DNA from: Paraphysomonas bandaiensis
Taxonomy: Eukaryota; Chrysophyceae
DNA length: 64,000 nucleotides
NCBI GenBank assembly: GCA_965644295.1
Contig: CBFFRP010000123.1
Coordinates: 248,001-312,000, forward strand
Direction of reading: 5' to 3'
Below are positions 45,741 to 56,689 of this stretch, in pieces (position 1 is the stretch's first letter; each line of letters starts with the position of its first letter). A model generated the notes under the pieces. That model saw only the letters and a list, made by a program, of their open reading frames with translations, was not told the DNA's origin and made no database searches. The position numbers and the translations under genes were made by a program.

Positions 45741-46757
45741 ATGTCAGAGTATGAGGATCATATCATCGATGAAGGAGATATACCTGATGGAAATTCTGAA
45801 GATGATGGAAGTGTATGTTCCGGTGATTTTATGGGAGAATCATTACGTTATGAGGAGTGTCCTCTTCATAATGGTGTATTGGCTCCTGGAATCGGACGCT
45901 TTGCATTCATGAATCCCGCCACACTGAAAGATATTGTTGTATACTACATTAAATCTGAAAACTATGTGACAGAGGACCCTGTGGTTATGGTTTTTCATGG
46001 TGTTTATCGTAACCCAGATGTATATCGGGACAGATGGATAGAGCTTGCTCTTGAACATGGTTTATTTGTGATTGCTCCGTTGTTTAGTGAAGATCAATTT
46101 CCTGGAACTGAAGGGTATAATTTAGGGAATATATTTGAGCATGAAAAGCCGAAACCTGATTCCACGCTTAAGGACGAGCGAAGCTGGAGTTATCATATCC
46201 CTGGCGTCGTTTTCGATTATCTCAGAGAGAAGCAAGACACTGTCTCTATGGGATACCTTGGTTTCGGCCATAGTGCTGGTAGTCAATTTCTCCATAGAAA
46301 AATTGCGCTTGCGCCCGATCCTCGCTTGCTTCTTGCCATTGCTGCTAACGCTGGATGGTATACAATGCCTACTTTTGACGAAAAATGGCCCTATGGGCTC
46401 ACAAATAGCGGACTAACCGAAGATGCTCTGGGTTTGCTATTCGGTGCAAACCTCATTGTCCTTTTGGGGGACGACGACATCAATCCGAAACACAAAAATC
46501 TTCGCCGCACTAAAGAAGCCAATGCACAGGGACGTAATCGCTTTGAGCGGGGTAAAACCTTCTTTCGAGTAGGACAGGAAATGGCAACACGGTATGGGCT
46601 TACTTTCAACTGGCGAATCGAGTTTGTTGAAGGTGTTGGACACGATAGTGAAGCAATGTCACCAAGCGCTGCCAGACTTATGAGTAATTTCATACAAACT
46701 GTGTACAAATCGAATTGGGGGAGGGACGAAAGTGCAGACCTCTCTCCGGTTAGTTAG
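45741..46757 (+). CDS. Alpha/beta hydrolase-fold protein
   Basis: An intronless frame of 338 residues. After an acidic N-terminal ~30 residues comes the hydrolase core: strand VVMVFHGVYRN (oxyanion HG), nucleophile elbow GFGHSAG with the catalytic Ser, and acid-bearing strand LIVLLGDDDINP. The His loop is FVEGVGHDSEAM. The layout resembles polyhydroxybutyrate-depolymerase/esterase-like hydrolases. No signal peptide, so cytosolic; the substrate is unknown. The complete triad suggests an active enzyme. Confidence 0.85.
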   Translation: MSEYEDHIIDEGDIPDGNSEDDGSVCSGDFMGESLRYEECPLHNGVLAPGIGRFAFMNPATLKDIVVYYIKSENYVTEDPVVMVFHGVYRNPDVYRDRWIELALEHGLFVIAPLFSEDQFPGTEGYNLGNIFEHEKPKPDSTLKDERSWSYHIPGVVFDYLREKQDTVSMGYLGFGHSAGSQFLHRKIALAPDPRLLLAIAANAGWYTMPTFDEKWPYGLTNSGLTEDALGLLFGANLIVLLGDDDINPKHKNLRRTKEANAQGRNRFERGKTFFRVGQEMATRYGLTFNWRIEFVEGVGHDSEAMSPSAARLMSNFIQTVYKSNWGRDESADLSPVS

Positions 46758-47651
46758 CTTCACTTCCACCCCACTACGGATCGGAACTGTGTAGCTCTTC
46801 GCTCCACTTGGGAGGAGTATTTCTTTAAAGCACATTTTTTGTTCTATCATGACATTGTCATAATATTTTTTATATATAGTAAAGTCGTAATAATGATAAT
46901 GCCATCGTCTTTTTGTTCATAGTAGTCAAAGCTGTATACGGACTTGTTAACAAAGAAAGAAATTTGTTGCGGAACAGAATTTGTGTTTAGAGTTTAGACA
47001 GCATCTCAGTGCTTCCTCCTACTACTATCCTGGGTTTATAGAGCTGGTAGGAGTTTATACGCATTCCCAACCAGTGTACTTGGTCGATATCACGTATTAA
47101 CATTGTGGATGGTATACCAATACTTCATATTTCATATCATGTATTATCATTCATCAAATTTATGTTATCACAACTACCAATCAATTTCATACAATCTTAG
47201 ATAGTCACAATCTTATAGCTACTGTCAATATATTTCAGTTTCACTACTATAATTACCATCATATATCGTAATACAGTTAACCACTATTGTGTTCAGTATT
47301 CATCAAGCAATTACCTTAGAAATACAGCTATTAACTGCTTACAAACTGAAAAACACTGAAGGTGTTTAATACAGATCAAGTTAGAGCCCTGACCACAGTT
47401 TGAATCGGAGGTCATTATGAAATACATCATACTTCTTTAATTGAACAAGAACTCCCTCTTGTTATGTACCCACGGTGTGTTTTTCGTGTCTACTGGTTTT
47501 CGTTAGAACTATACTCCAATAGTTGCTCAATACTAAAACACTAGTCGAATATGAAGAGTGAAGAACTTGCACTATATACAATGTAGAAGCAACATTATTG
47601 TCCTACTAACAAGCATCGAAAATATGATTACATTCGTTAAATTCAGCATAT
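46758..47651. other. Intergenic
   Basis: 890 bp between convergent ends. 47158-47270 resembles 17428-17545 (AACTACCAATCA, CAGTCAATAT, TTTCAGTTT blocks), a weak repeat family. Confidence 0.5.
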
Positions 47652-48731
47652 TTATGTACTATCTTTCTTCTTACTCTTCAACAAATACCACATTGACAGA
47701 CACGCACGTGGGGTTCGTTTCTTACCGACATCTTCAGCAACTGAATGCCATAGCTCATTTCCTCTTAGATGATTTTGTGTCATATGATTCTCTACTGCAT
47801 TCTCTAGTCGCTCAATCTCGTCTTTCGTCCACAACTTCTTGAAGAAACTCCACCGGGTTTTACATTGATTTGGGGAGCGGACGTGGTTCATATACTTACT
47901 CACGTAAGTCCACGAGATTATTGCAGACGTACTGATTTTGAGATACTCTCGAACAGCTTCCTGTAAGGTCCTATCTTCCTCTTCTGTCCAACAATATTTC
48001 TTTTTCGAATATTTCAGATTCGTGCGCACAGCCCATCTGGAATTGCACTGTACGTGATTTACTTCACCGTTAAACAGCTTGGCTACTTCGTACCATGAAA
48101 TTCCGCCCATTTTACCCGCTCCTTTATACTTTTTTACACCCTCATCAAGCAACGCATCCATCTCTGGTGTCCACCTTATCCTTTTCTTTTTTTTCTTACC
48201 GTCTAGGGAAAACTGGAGATAACGCAGGTACCGTGAGTGACACTGCTGTAAGGTACGGGTTCCTACATGCTCGCATACTTTTGCCCATGATACCCGGCCA
48301 GATCTTCCCTGTCCATCATACAGTTTGACTCCCTCGATGAGCCTTTTATCTTCACTTTCACTCCAAGGCCCTTCTACTAAATCTGTACGACCCCGACTTT
48401 TTGTAAGATAATTCCATCTTAAGGCACACTGAATTGCGGATCTCCTTCCATTCATTAAATCTGAAATAACTTTCCATCTAATCTTATTCGATGTAGATGT
48501 CTGTGTATGTATACCCAGTGCTTCTACTAGAGCGTCAGTTTCCTCAGAGGACCATGCACCTTTACCATAACCAGATGCACTAGTACTTATTTTTGAAAGA
48601 TCAGAATTATAATCATAAGGATTCATACATAAATATCTCCTATTGATACTTCTGAAAGGTTTGTTGCCATTGTTATGAGTTACGTGTATTACAGAGGCAT
48701 ACAGTGCACGAAATGCACTGTACGAGCACAT
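47652..48731 (-). CDS. Five-repeat Myb/SANT-like protein, paralogue 1
   Basis: An intronless frame of 359 residues with five Myb/SANT-like repeats (about 57-110, 121-171, 185-236, 246-297, 300-351). Each has spaced Trp residues and a QC/RW third-helix signature (RSAIQCALRW, TLQQCHSRYL, NHVQCNSRW, SPNQCKTRW). Repeats are longer than classic R2R3 Myb because of a G-x-x-G-x-I-x-W insertion. Residues 1-38 (MCSYSAFRALYASVIHVTHN...FRSINRRYLC) contain no Asp or Glu and several Arg, as in mitochondrial presequences. It is likely a sequence-specific DNA-binding protein, possibly organellar (inference). A same-strand paralogue starts 3.8 kb upstream; between them are nested hAT elements. Confidence 0.85.
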   Translation of the reverse strand: MCSYSAFRALYASVIHVTHNNGNKPFRSINRRYLCMNPYDYNSDLSKISTSASGYGKGAWSSEETDALVEALGIHTQTSTSNKIRWKVISDLMNGRRSAIQCALRWNYLTKSRGRTDLVEGPWSESEDKRLIEGVKLYDGQGRSGRVSWAKVCEHVGTRTLQQCHSRYLRYLQFSLDGKKKKKRIRWTPEMDALLDEGVKKYKGAGKMGGISWYEVAKLFNGEVNHVQCNSRWAVRTNLKYSKKKYCWTEEEDRTLQEAVREYLKISTSAIISWTYVSKYMNHVRSPNQCKTRWSFFKKLWTKDEIERLENAVENHMTQNHLRGNELWHSVAEDVGKKRTPRACLSMWYLLKSKKKDST

Positions 48732-49424
48732 AGCGAATAGATGATTCGAATAGTAACACAGAGGAGGATAGGTTGTGATCTGTTAGTGGGTTGTTTAATG
48801 TAAAGATATAATTCTGGTTAGAGTTTATTAATATGCTGAATATTAATATATATACACACATATACATACATATACACGGCGGCACTGCCTTGTGCATACT
48901 GTACATCCACATTAACGTGTGAGTGGTGGACTGACTCTACATACATGCCATGGCATACTAAAATATGTACGAAATTCGTAATATACGGAGTATGTATACG
49001 TACTGTATTTATCAAAATCCTTCAACCCTACCTACAATACACTGCATATACTGTATATACAAGCATTTTATTCGAGTTTCCACACAAAACCATACTTTTC
49101 ACAGCTTCCAAATAAAACTTAAAAAAATTCTGTTTTCTCAACACTTTTCTGCAGATTTTTCACTCCAACGACCTATAGCAAATTTCAATGTTAGCGTGAT
49201 TCTATGTGATGTGGGAGTGTGTTCTTAGTGCATTTATCGTAAACATCCTCACGTAATCATCTTATTACAATTCACAAAATCCCTTTTCAAACCATTGGGC
49301 AGTTGACTATAAGCCCTTGTGATTACTTTTGGTGTCACGTAGAGCAAAGAACTATAACGCTATAGTATCAAATGTTCAAGAACTTTGGTAGTTCCATATT
49401 AAACGTTTTAGCATCTACTGCAGT

Positions 49425-49700
49425 AGTAGAACTAAGGTGCAACCACCTCCGCTCCATCGCTTAAAGCAAACGCCGTGAGCAAGCAGAATGTTGATATACC
49501 TGACATCTGCTGACTTCAGGTTTTGAGTCCTTAAGGTGAACATCCCGGATGCTTGACTTCAGCAGGCAGGCCAATACCCAGGTTACCCATCAGGTGGGCC
49601 CATATTCGGATACCTGGGTAATCGTCAAGGCCCAAAGACGTCTAAACAAGTGACACTTTCCCTTGTACCACACAAGCATTCGGCTATGAGTGGGCAGAAC
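49425..49700 (-). repeat. Interspersed repeat A, copy 2 (interrupted; continues at 51166-51290)
   Basis: Matches copy 1 (32390-32780). The two halves are ...CGGCTATGAGTGGGCAGAAC and GGCAAAACAATATCTG..., and joining them reproduces the uninterrupted copy-1 sequence. Resumes after the hAT insertion through GTGCGAGTCCGACTTTGTTG. Confidence 0.8.
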
Positions 49701-50157
49701 CCAGTGATAAGGAAATACTATTGGTAGATAACGTTCCATCAATAGTATGACTAATCAGCAATTAAACACATCCGTAGTTTTTAGTACTTGTCATTATAAG
49801 GTATAAGGTCACTTGATAACCAGACCCACTACTCTTAACTGAATAAAAGCTTCCTCATACTGAGCCATCATCGGTGACATCATCACCACCATATGCTTGC
49901 ACCCGGACACAACTGTGGGTTAGCCTTCAAGAGCAACAGCATATTAAGTGTAGTAGAACGCATACGTTTGCGCAACACTGAAGAGGCGTTCACATGTATT
50001 GGACGTACATACGTACATACTACATGACTCGTGTACCTGTACTTAGATATTTCAGCTTTCCATCTCTTAAATTTTTGAGCTGATTGAAGAATTTTCTCCG
50101 CTTATCCAACTTCGGCTTCATCATCCTCTGTATTGTTGCAATAATCACTGTCTGAAG

Positions 50158-50956
50158 CAGGGATAGGGAACAATATATTGCAATATTATTGTTAGATAGC
50201 GTTCCATCAATAGTATTGATGGATTTTTTAAACCGGTCCTACAATACAATTACAATATATTGCAATATATTGTCAATGTATTGCGATATATTAGTTTGAC
50301 TAATCAGTAGGTAAACACATCCGTAGATTTCATTTTTAGTATTAGTCATTAAGATCACATGACAACCAAACCAACTGCTGCTTATAGCTACTAAAAATCC
50401 ACCTCGTCCTCATCCTCAGAGTCATCATCGGTGAGGTCAACATCACCATATTCATCCACAGAATTAATTGAAATATGCTAGTATCCGGCCATAACTTCCG
50501 AATAGCTTTCTAAAACAACAGCATATTAAGTAGGATGGATACTTTTGCGCAACACTGATATAATATGTTTAGCTGTGCTGAACAGACGTTCCCATGTATT
50601 GGAAGTACATACCAAGGCCAGGCAACCGTTAATGACTCGTGGATCTGTACGTTTCTTAATTTTTTGAGCTGACTGAAGATTTTTAGTCGCATAGTCAACA
50701 TCAGCTTCATTATCCTTTGTAATGTTGTAATCAATTTCTCGGTTATTTATATCCATTTTGCACCCTACAGTTGAGAATCTTCTCTTATATGACTATCATA
50801 ATATTGATTGCAATATATTGCAATAGTATTGTGAGCTCTTTTAGCAGAAACACTATTGATGGAATATTTGACCAGTCCACCAATCAATATATTTTACAAT
50901 ACATTGCAATATATTGTACAATGTATTGCAATACAATATATTGTTCCCTATCCCTG
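50158..50956 (-). mobile_element. Inner hAT element with perfect 8-bp target duplication
   Basis: The termini CAGGGATAGGGAACAATA (left) and its complement (right) match over 23 bp. Perfect GTCTGAAG octamers flank it (50150-50157 and 50957-50964). The 799-bp body is rich in CAATATATTG and carries a truncated transposase on the minus strand. It is inserted into a close relative (49701-51165), so it is the younger insertion. Confidence 0.92.
50466..50756 (-). pseudogene. hAT transposase C-terminal fragment
   Basis: The minus strand from 50756 reads MDINNREIDYNITKD..., then LALVCTSNTWERLFSTAKHI, the hAT dimerisation signature. It stops at 50526; a +1 shift then continues as LNMLLF and, after another stop, KAIRKLWPDTS. 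It lacks the upstream DDE-type catalytic and BED-finger portions, so it is not functional alone. Confidence 0.85.
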
Positions 50957-51440
50957 GTCTGAAGGGAGATGGACATGTTTTTTTACCCTACAGTTTATAT
51001 ACATGGACATATATTTTTTACCCTACAGTTAAGAATCTTTCTGTATATGACTATCATAATATTGATTGCAATATATTGTGAGATACTTTAACAGAAACAA
51101 TATTGATGGAATATTTGACCAGTCCACCAATCAATATATTTTACAATATATTGTTCCTATCCCTGGGCAAAACAATATCTGCTGTCTATGTTTGCGGCTC
51201 AAGTTAGTTTCCGGAGAAATATATCCGGTACTTATCCCCCAGAACACCACGGATAGGTGCGAGTCCGACTTTGTTGAGGGCCTCAAACGATTCGTGTTAT
51301 GTAGCATTCGTATCAAACATAAGTGTTCATTACACCGTATGACGAATAACGAATATCTATAACGAATAGCTGAAACAGTTACTAAATTATTACACAATCA
51401 GCTTCCTAGATTTTAGACACTATGGTATATAACATACAAC

Positions 51441-52514
51441 TCAAGAAATACTTTTAATTTTCTTTAACCCATACCACCTTGCAACACAAGCATTGGCGCT
51501 ACGCTCTCCATCCATATGTTCACTAACCTTTTTCCATAGGGCTTTCCCCTTGAGATTAGATGTTTTCGTATATAGCTTAACGGCTTCTTCTAGTCGTTTG
51601 GTTTCCTCTTGTGACCAAGTCACAAAAATTTTCGATATGTGCTCTTCTTTATTAAGAAACCTCCATCTGAATCTACATTGACTGGCTGAACGGGTTTCGT
51701 TCATATACATGGACACTTTGTCCCATTCGACTACCAACTGCTGACTCTCAATTTCCAACTTTCGCACGGCATCTGTTAATTTCTCATCTTCCTCAGGAGT
51801 CCATGGAGCACTCTTGTGTTTTCCCTTTGAAGTAATAAGAAAACGCCACCTGTTATAGCACTGCGCATGTGTCTTCGTATTGTTAAAATATGATGCAGCC
51901 TTATTCCATAATTTCCCGCCATGAGCTCCTTCACGAGAATAGCGCTCTATGACCTTTTCCAGTATTACATCCTCTGCAGGTGTCCACTTTGCCCTGGGGG
52001 GCTTCCCATTGACAAAGTACTGAACACTAGCCACCCAACGTCGACGACACTGATCCCCATTACGGCCTCCAACAAGCTCACTCACTTTTGTCCAGGCTAT
52101 TCTTCCGTCTTTTCCTTCTTCACTGTATTTTTTGACAGCCGCAATAAGCTTGGCGTCCTCCTCGGGTGACCATCGTCCACACTTTAAGCTTTCGTGGTAC
52201 TGATACTTTGTTAGATGTGCCCATCTGTTTGCACATTGTGTGGTGGACCTTCTGTCATCCAAAAACCTAGAAACTTCTTTCCAAGCAATTCTATCTGGTT
52301 TCCCTTTTTTTCCCGGAATAGTAAACGTTTTGACACCTTTAAAAAGGGCTGCATCTTCATCATACGACCATAAGCCCTGTTTAAATCCAGCCGTACAAAA
52401 GTACTTCACATTCGCCCTCCTGTATAGGGTATTGATGTTAATACTCGAGATCAGGAAATTATTGCATGTAATCAACATGCGAAACATACTAGAGACACAG
52501 CACTTAATATGCAA
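51441..52514 (-). CDS. Five-repeat Myb/SANT-like protein, paralogue 2
   Basis: An intronless frame of 357 residues, the same architecture as the 47652-48731 protein. Five repeats fall at about 46-102, 112-165, 177-230, 238-291 and 299-352 (STTQCANRW, NGDQCRRRW, THAQCYNRW, SASQCRFRW, SANACVARW). They share GRIAW/GKLW-type insertions. The first 50 residues (from MHIKCCVSSMFRMLITCNNF through RRANVKYFCTAGFK) lack any Asp or Glu and are rich in hydroxylated, hydrophobic and Arg residues. The start could also be Met11. Overall divergence from paralogue 1 is large, so the duplication is old although the genes are still adjacent. Confidence 0.85.
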   Translation of the reverse strand: MHIKCCVSSMFRMLITCNNFLISSININTLYRRANVKYFCTAGFKQGLWSYDEDAALFKGVKTFTIPGKKGKPDRIAWKEVSRFLDDRRSTTQCANRWAHLTKYQYHESLKCGRWSPEEDAKLIAAVKKYSEEGKDGRIAWTKVSELVGGRNGDQCRRRWVASVQYFVNGKPPRAKWTPAEDVILEKVIERYSREGAHGGKLWNKAASYFNNTKTHAQCYNRWRFLITSKGKHKSAPWTPEEDEKLTDAVRKLEIESQQLVVEWDKVSMYMNETRSASQCRFRWRFLNKEEHISKIFVTWSQEETKRLEEAVKLYTKTSNLKGKALWKKVSEHMDGERSANACVARWYGLKKIKSIS

Positions 52515-52912
52515 AATGATTATTACAGTCAGTAAATAATGAAACCAAAATACTAAATAACAAAAAAGTTAAAGATGTTGACTTTCAATGACGAAGTTAT
52601 TCCATAAGTAAGTTATTCCTTAAGACCCCTAGAGTGTGTATGTATTCTACGCTTCCGTCCATTGAGCAGCAATGCTTACCTGCCAATCACCTTGAGCACT
52701 GACCTGCTGCTGGTGATGTTTGAGAGAAAATGTACCTGTAGGTACTGTATATGACTATCGGTACTACAGTACATCTGTGTACTTGTGTATCTATGATGCT
52801 GTAGTATACAGCATCATGACGTCTTTAACATTGACAGGATAGCTATGTATGTATGTACGTATATATAGGCATTGACTTAAGATTCAAGTATAGCCTCATT
52901 AAAACACAAAGA
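52515..52912. other. Intergenic (divergent upstream region)
   Basis: About 400 bp, including the GTACTG/CAGTAC-rich stretch near 52740-52810. No specific element recognised. Confidence 0.5.
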
Positions 52913-54395
52913 ATGGCAAGAATTACTTGTAGTATTATTAATGTATTCCTCATATATATCTTTACAAGTAGTGTATCTGCTTCTAGTAAATATGATGATA
53001 TAATTGAGTTATGTTACCACTACTTGGAAACTAATTTATGTGAGGGGGAAAAATGGGGCCTATCATATCACTTCTATCGCCCTTCCCAAGAAAAATATTC
53101 TCCAGATCAGGTAATATATTCATTTTTTTTTGTAAGGTATTACATCTAATGTGTGTACTGTTAGTGGCTGTGGGACTCAGGCAGTCATATGATTGTATGG
53201 TCACATAAGAATGTGTCAAATTCTGTTGCTGACCTAAGAACTATGCTTCAAATGCAACAAGAAGACGGACGTATACCAGAAGAAATATTTTGGTCCGACC
53301 GGAGTGAGTTGGAAGAAATAGAGTTGCTCTTGATGTACTCCAACACTAAATTTACAGGTATGCAGCTATGTTGTCCAGTCTTATCTTGCGATTAATATAC
53401 ATACAGATATCACGCAGATGCCGGTTCTTCCTTATTCTCTGCGAGCGATATATGCGGCGTCGAAGGACAAGTCTGTTCTATCGGAGTTTTTATATCCCCT
53501 TGTGAGATACTTCCACTGGTGGCGAAACACAAGGGACAGTGGAGACGGCCTTGTAACTGCTATTCACAACTGGGAGACTGGTCTAGATGCATCTCCAGCT
53601 TACGATCCGGCCTACCATGTGTACATTACTGATGTTAATGCCACTAGCAAGCATCAGTTATACCCGAAGTTCATTGAAGTCGTGGAGTCATACAAATTCC
53701 TCTATCACTGGAACGTTACAGAAATTATGGCACGCGAAACAGCTCCATCGCGCCCTGAGAGAATAGATACGTGGTTTAAAGTAAAGGACCTAGCCCTAAA
53801 TTGCATATATGCTGCTGGATGGAGAGTACTTGCCGATCTAGCTCTCGAATTAGGTGACACGGAAACTCACATGGACTGCAAATATCAAGCGGACATGTCC
53901 TCGTCCGCCATCCATCAGCTCATGTGGAATGATGATCAAGAGGGATATCAAACAGTGTATACAGACTGGGATGGTGTGGATCGACTATCATCTGCGAACA
54001 CCATCCAGAATTTATTTCCCTTACTTCTGCTTGATACCCCTCGGGAGCGCCTTGACCTTATACTGGCCCAACTGAAGGACCCTTTGAAGTTTAATTCTCC
54101 ATTCTCTGTACCGACAGTGGCATTGGATGATCCACAGTTTTGCCCGACATTTGAAGCGGATCTTATGTGGCGTGGGCCAGTCTGGGGCTTCACGAATTGG
54201 TTTATTCTCGAGGGATTGGGGATTCATGGGGAATTGGAATTGCAGGAAAGCATTCTGAACAAGTGGGTGGATTTGGTACGCCTATCAGGTATTTATGAGA
54301 TGTACAATCCTCTCACTGGAGAACCATATGGATCGGAGGGATTGGGTATGAGCACATTGGTATGTGACTGGATATATAGATACGGATGGAACTAA
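52913..54395 (+). CDS. Secreted GH63-like (alpha/alpha)6 glycosidase
   Basis: Three exons (52913-53110, 53165-53357, 53407-54395; introns 54 and 49 nt) give 459 residues. MARITCSIINVFLIYIFTSS is a signal peptide, which favours 52913 over an in-frame ATG 20 codons upstream. GH63-type blocks are DQWLWDSGSHMIVWSHKN, LQMQQEDGRIPEEIFW, HNWETGLDASPAYD (likely catalytic Asp), RLSSANTIQNLFPL and LMWRGPVWGFTNW. At ~460 residues it lacks the N-terminal domain of ER glucosidase I and resembles the shorter GH63 members such as mannosylglycerate/glucosylglycerate hydrolases. An extracellular or ER/endomembrane sugar hydrolase is inferred; the substrate is unknown. Confidence 0.83.
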
Positions 54396-54760
54396 ATGGC
54401 CAATATATCCTTATCTGGTAATCTATGTTTTATGTATGTGAGTGAAATACAAGCCATGTTTTTGTGCGCAATGATTGTAATAATTTATGAAATTTATCTG
54501 GCACTTCTCGTGTAGATATAGATTATAGATGTCTAGAATTTGACTGCAATACCATACTTTCATATTGAACCATTCAACGGTACGAAAAATAATAGTATAA
54601 ACACGTAAACTACTCTCAACATAAATGAATAAATGTTATTAAAATATCATAGAATGTGTTCAACAACAAGAGTAATAAATTCAAGTAAGCAACTAAAACG
54701 GGTGTAAGAATAAAGGTATAATACGACTAAAATCTATGACCTACACTACTCACAATATAA
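54396..54760. other. Intergenic between convergent genes
   Basis: 365 bp of AT-rich 3' flank, nothing recognised. Confidence 0.6.
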
Positions 54761-56085
54761 TCATAGTGTACAGAGATAAAAACTATCTACAAGCGCTGCA
54801 GATGCTAATGATATTCGGCTAGAAATGAAAGAGACAGCATCTGCATCCCCGTACTCGTTACACCTGGATGTAGCTAGCTGAATTTTTTGAGAATCCCCAA
54901 CGGGCATCATACCTATAATTCTTCGTGTACTATCCATAACGTAAGCAACTGCAAACTCGACGATTTCTTTGCAGTGCAATAATGTCACATCATCCGAAAC
55001 AACACTTGTGCTTATGCCTTCATAAACCAGTGAAGTGACCACACTGAGTTTTGTATTCATTCCACTGTAGCCATGTTCATCTCCGTCTACTTCTACACCT
55101 GTGTCCACTACAGCTGGGTAAAGGGTGGAAAACAAATTAACCCGACTACCCAAACCTCTTACAGCTACACCAAATAATCGTACGTATAGCTGCAGTTCTT
55201 CTGATACTCGAATCTCTGAAACTTCTTCGGACGAACCCGTATTCAACAACTGTAGCCATAACATTCGAACATCATCGAGTAATAGAGCGGCAGTATTTCT
55301 TGACAAAGCTATCATGCTGAGGTTACTGACAGCAAACGCTTGAAATATTGCTTCGCTCCCACCAGAAGATATCGCATTACATAACAAGGAGTGCTCAATA
55401 CATTCGTGGTAGTTAAAATACTCCCACTGCAATGATACCATGCCATTTGGACGGATTAAATAATACGTGTGTGTGGGAATTCTAAAGCTGCAAAAATTAG
55501 TACCATTGATACTTCCCGAGACAATACTGTAGCTAGCCACAGCAACCAGATAACATTCATAGCAAAAAAATCGTGATATAGGGGAAGTAAATGTAGAGTA
55601 CGTGACAGTCATCCAAGTTGAGTATAAATTGCGGATTGCCATCAATGTTTTCAATGCATTCATCTTTTCTGAATTTGATGGTTGACTTGTTCCAATCGCG
55701 GGTGACACCCAAGTAGCATTCAGGTCATATAACTCTACTAAACCATCAAAATTCTTTTGAGACAGGTAATCTTGAAGTCTGATTACAACCTCCCTGGCGT
55801 AATAGCTATCACTCGTTCTAACAGATTTTGATATATCGGCTGTGGTCCCAAGATAATGTAAGAAATAAAACACACCAATTACTACACCTGATAGATATGA
55901 ATGATATGTATTAACGCTTAATAGATAGTTAGTTATATATACATACCAAACAGTGTGAGTATGATACACATATCTTCAAAACAACACAGACATGTCGCAC
56001 GTGGCGGGTGGTATACTTGATTAGGGGATTCATCATCAGATATTGTGGTGTAGTTATGACGATCTAATGGTTGATTATGATTCAT
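54761..56085 (-). CDS. Single-pass membrane protein with NTF2-like ectodomain
   Basis: Two exons (56085-55947, 55887-54761; 59-nt intron) give 421 residues. The intron lies inside the transmembrane segment (CIILTLFG|VVIGVFYFLHYL), and splicing is needed to complete it. The first ~35 residues are cytoplasmic-like (MNHNQPLDRHNYTTISDDES). After the membrane helix comes a region with NTF2/SnoaL-type pattern: REVVIRLQDYLSQKNFDGLVELYDLNATWVSP. Cysteine-bearing beta strands and N-x-S/T sites follow, fitting a luminal or extracellular (type II) topology. The C-terminal half has no recognised domain. Function unknown. Confidence 0.72.
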
Positions 56086-56689
56086 TGTTTATTCTTCTGT
56101 TGGATGATTTCATCATAGCCGTATATTCGATAGTGTATCCTCTAGAGAACTAAACCCTATATATACTATGAGCGATTGATATGTACAGGAGTATCTCCAT
56201 TTACGTGTCATATGAGCACAGGAGGTAGCTACAGGAATGGAGGAAAGTTCTTCTACAGGATCTTCTTCAATCATGGACAAATGAGTTTTTTGGTAGCATA
56301 AAACCATGATTTTTAAGAAAATTTGAAAAGTTCGAGTTTTTGAGTACAACAATGTGCTTCCTACCGCAATCCATGTAAAGTTTTATTAGATTTTCAATTT
56401 TTTCTACACTTCACCAATATAAAAACACCATATTTTGTCAGTCTTTAATCGCTAGAATATCATACATAAAAGACAATTTGAAAGGAATATATATCTTGAA
56501 GAGATTTCAGTGCATAGAATTTCAATTCCTGCAACATATATAGAGGTGGAGTGTGATTGTATAGATAGTAAAAAATCCAAGCATCATAACAGCATTATAC
56601 TGCTGTATATACATATATATTAATGTGCAGTAATAAACTTGGCGAAAGGAGTGTTTTGCCAGTTCATATATACAGTAACGAGTGCTAGG
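56086..56689. promoter_or_regulatory. Divergent upstream region
   Basis: About 600 bp between the membrane protein (-) and the ARF-GEF (+). AT-rich, no recognised site. Confidence 0.45.

Larger units (their letters stand above)
49701..51165 (-). mobile_element. Outer, older hAT element
   Basis: The left end is a degenerate CCAGTGATAAGGAA and the right end is ...TTGTTCCTATCCCTG, with flanking octamers GGCAGAAC (49693-49700) and GGCAAAAC (51166-51173), 7 of 8 identical. Internal sequence parallels the inner element (CATGTATTGGA block, ACAGCATATTAAG, ATCATAATATTGATTG). It is decayed and interrupted by the inner element at 50158-50956. Its transposase relic (minus, about 49905-50150) is badly broken. 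Confidence 0.78.
48732..51440. other. Transposon-filled spacer between Myb paralogues
   Basis: 48732-49424 is AT-rich with nothing recognised. 49425-51290 is repeat A split by an outer hAT element, which is itself split by an inner hAT element. Confidence 0.7.

Noticed and set aside
50610-50640. Similarity of GCAACCGTTAATGACTCG inside the inner hAT to the MITE sequence
   Set aside because: It lies in the conserved transposase-coding part and is most likely coincidence.
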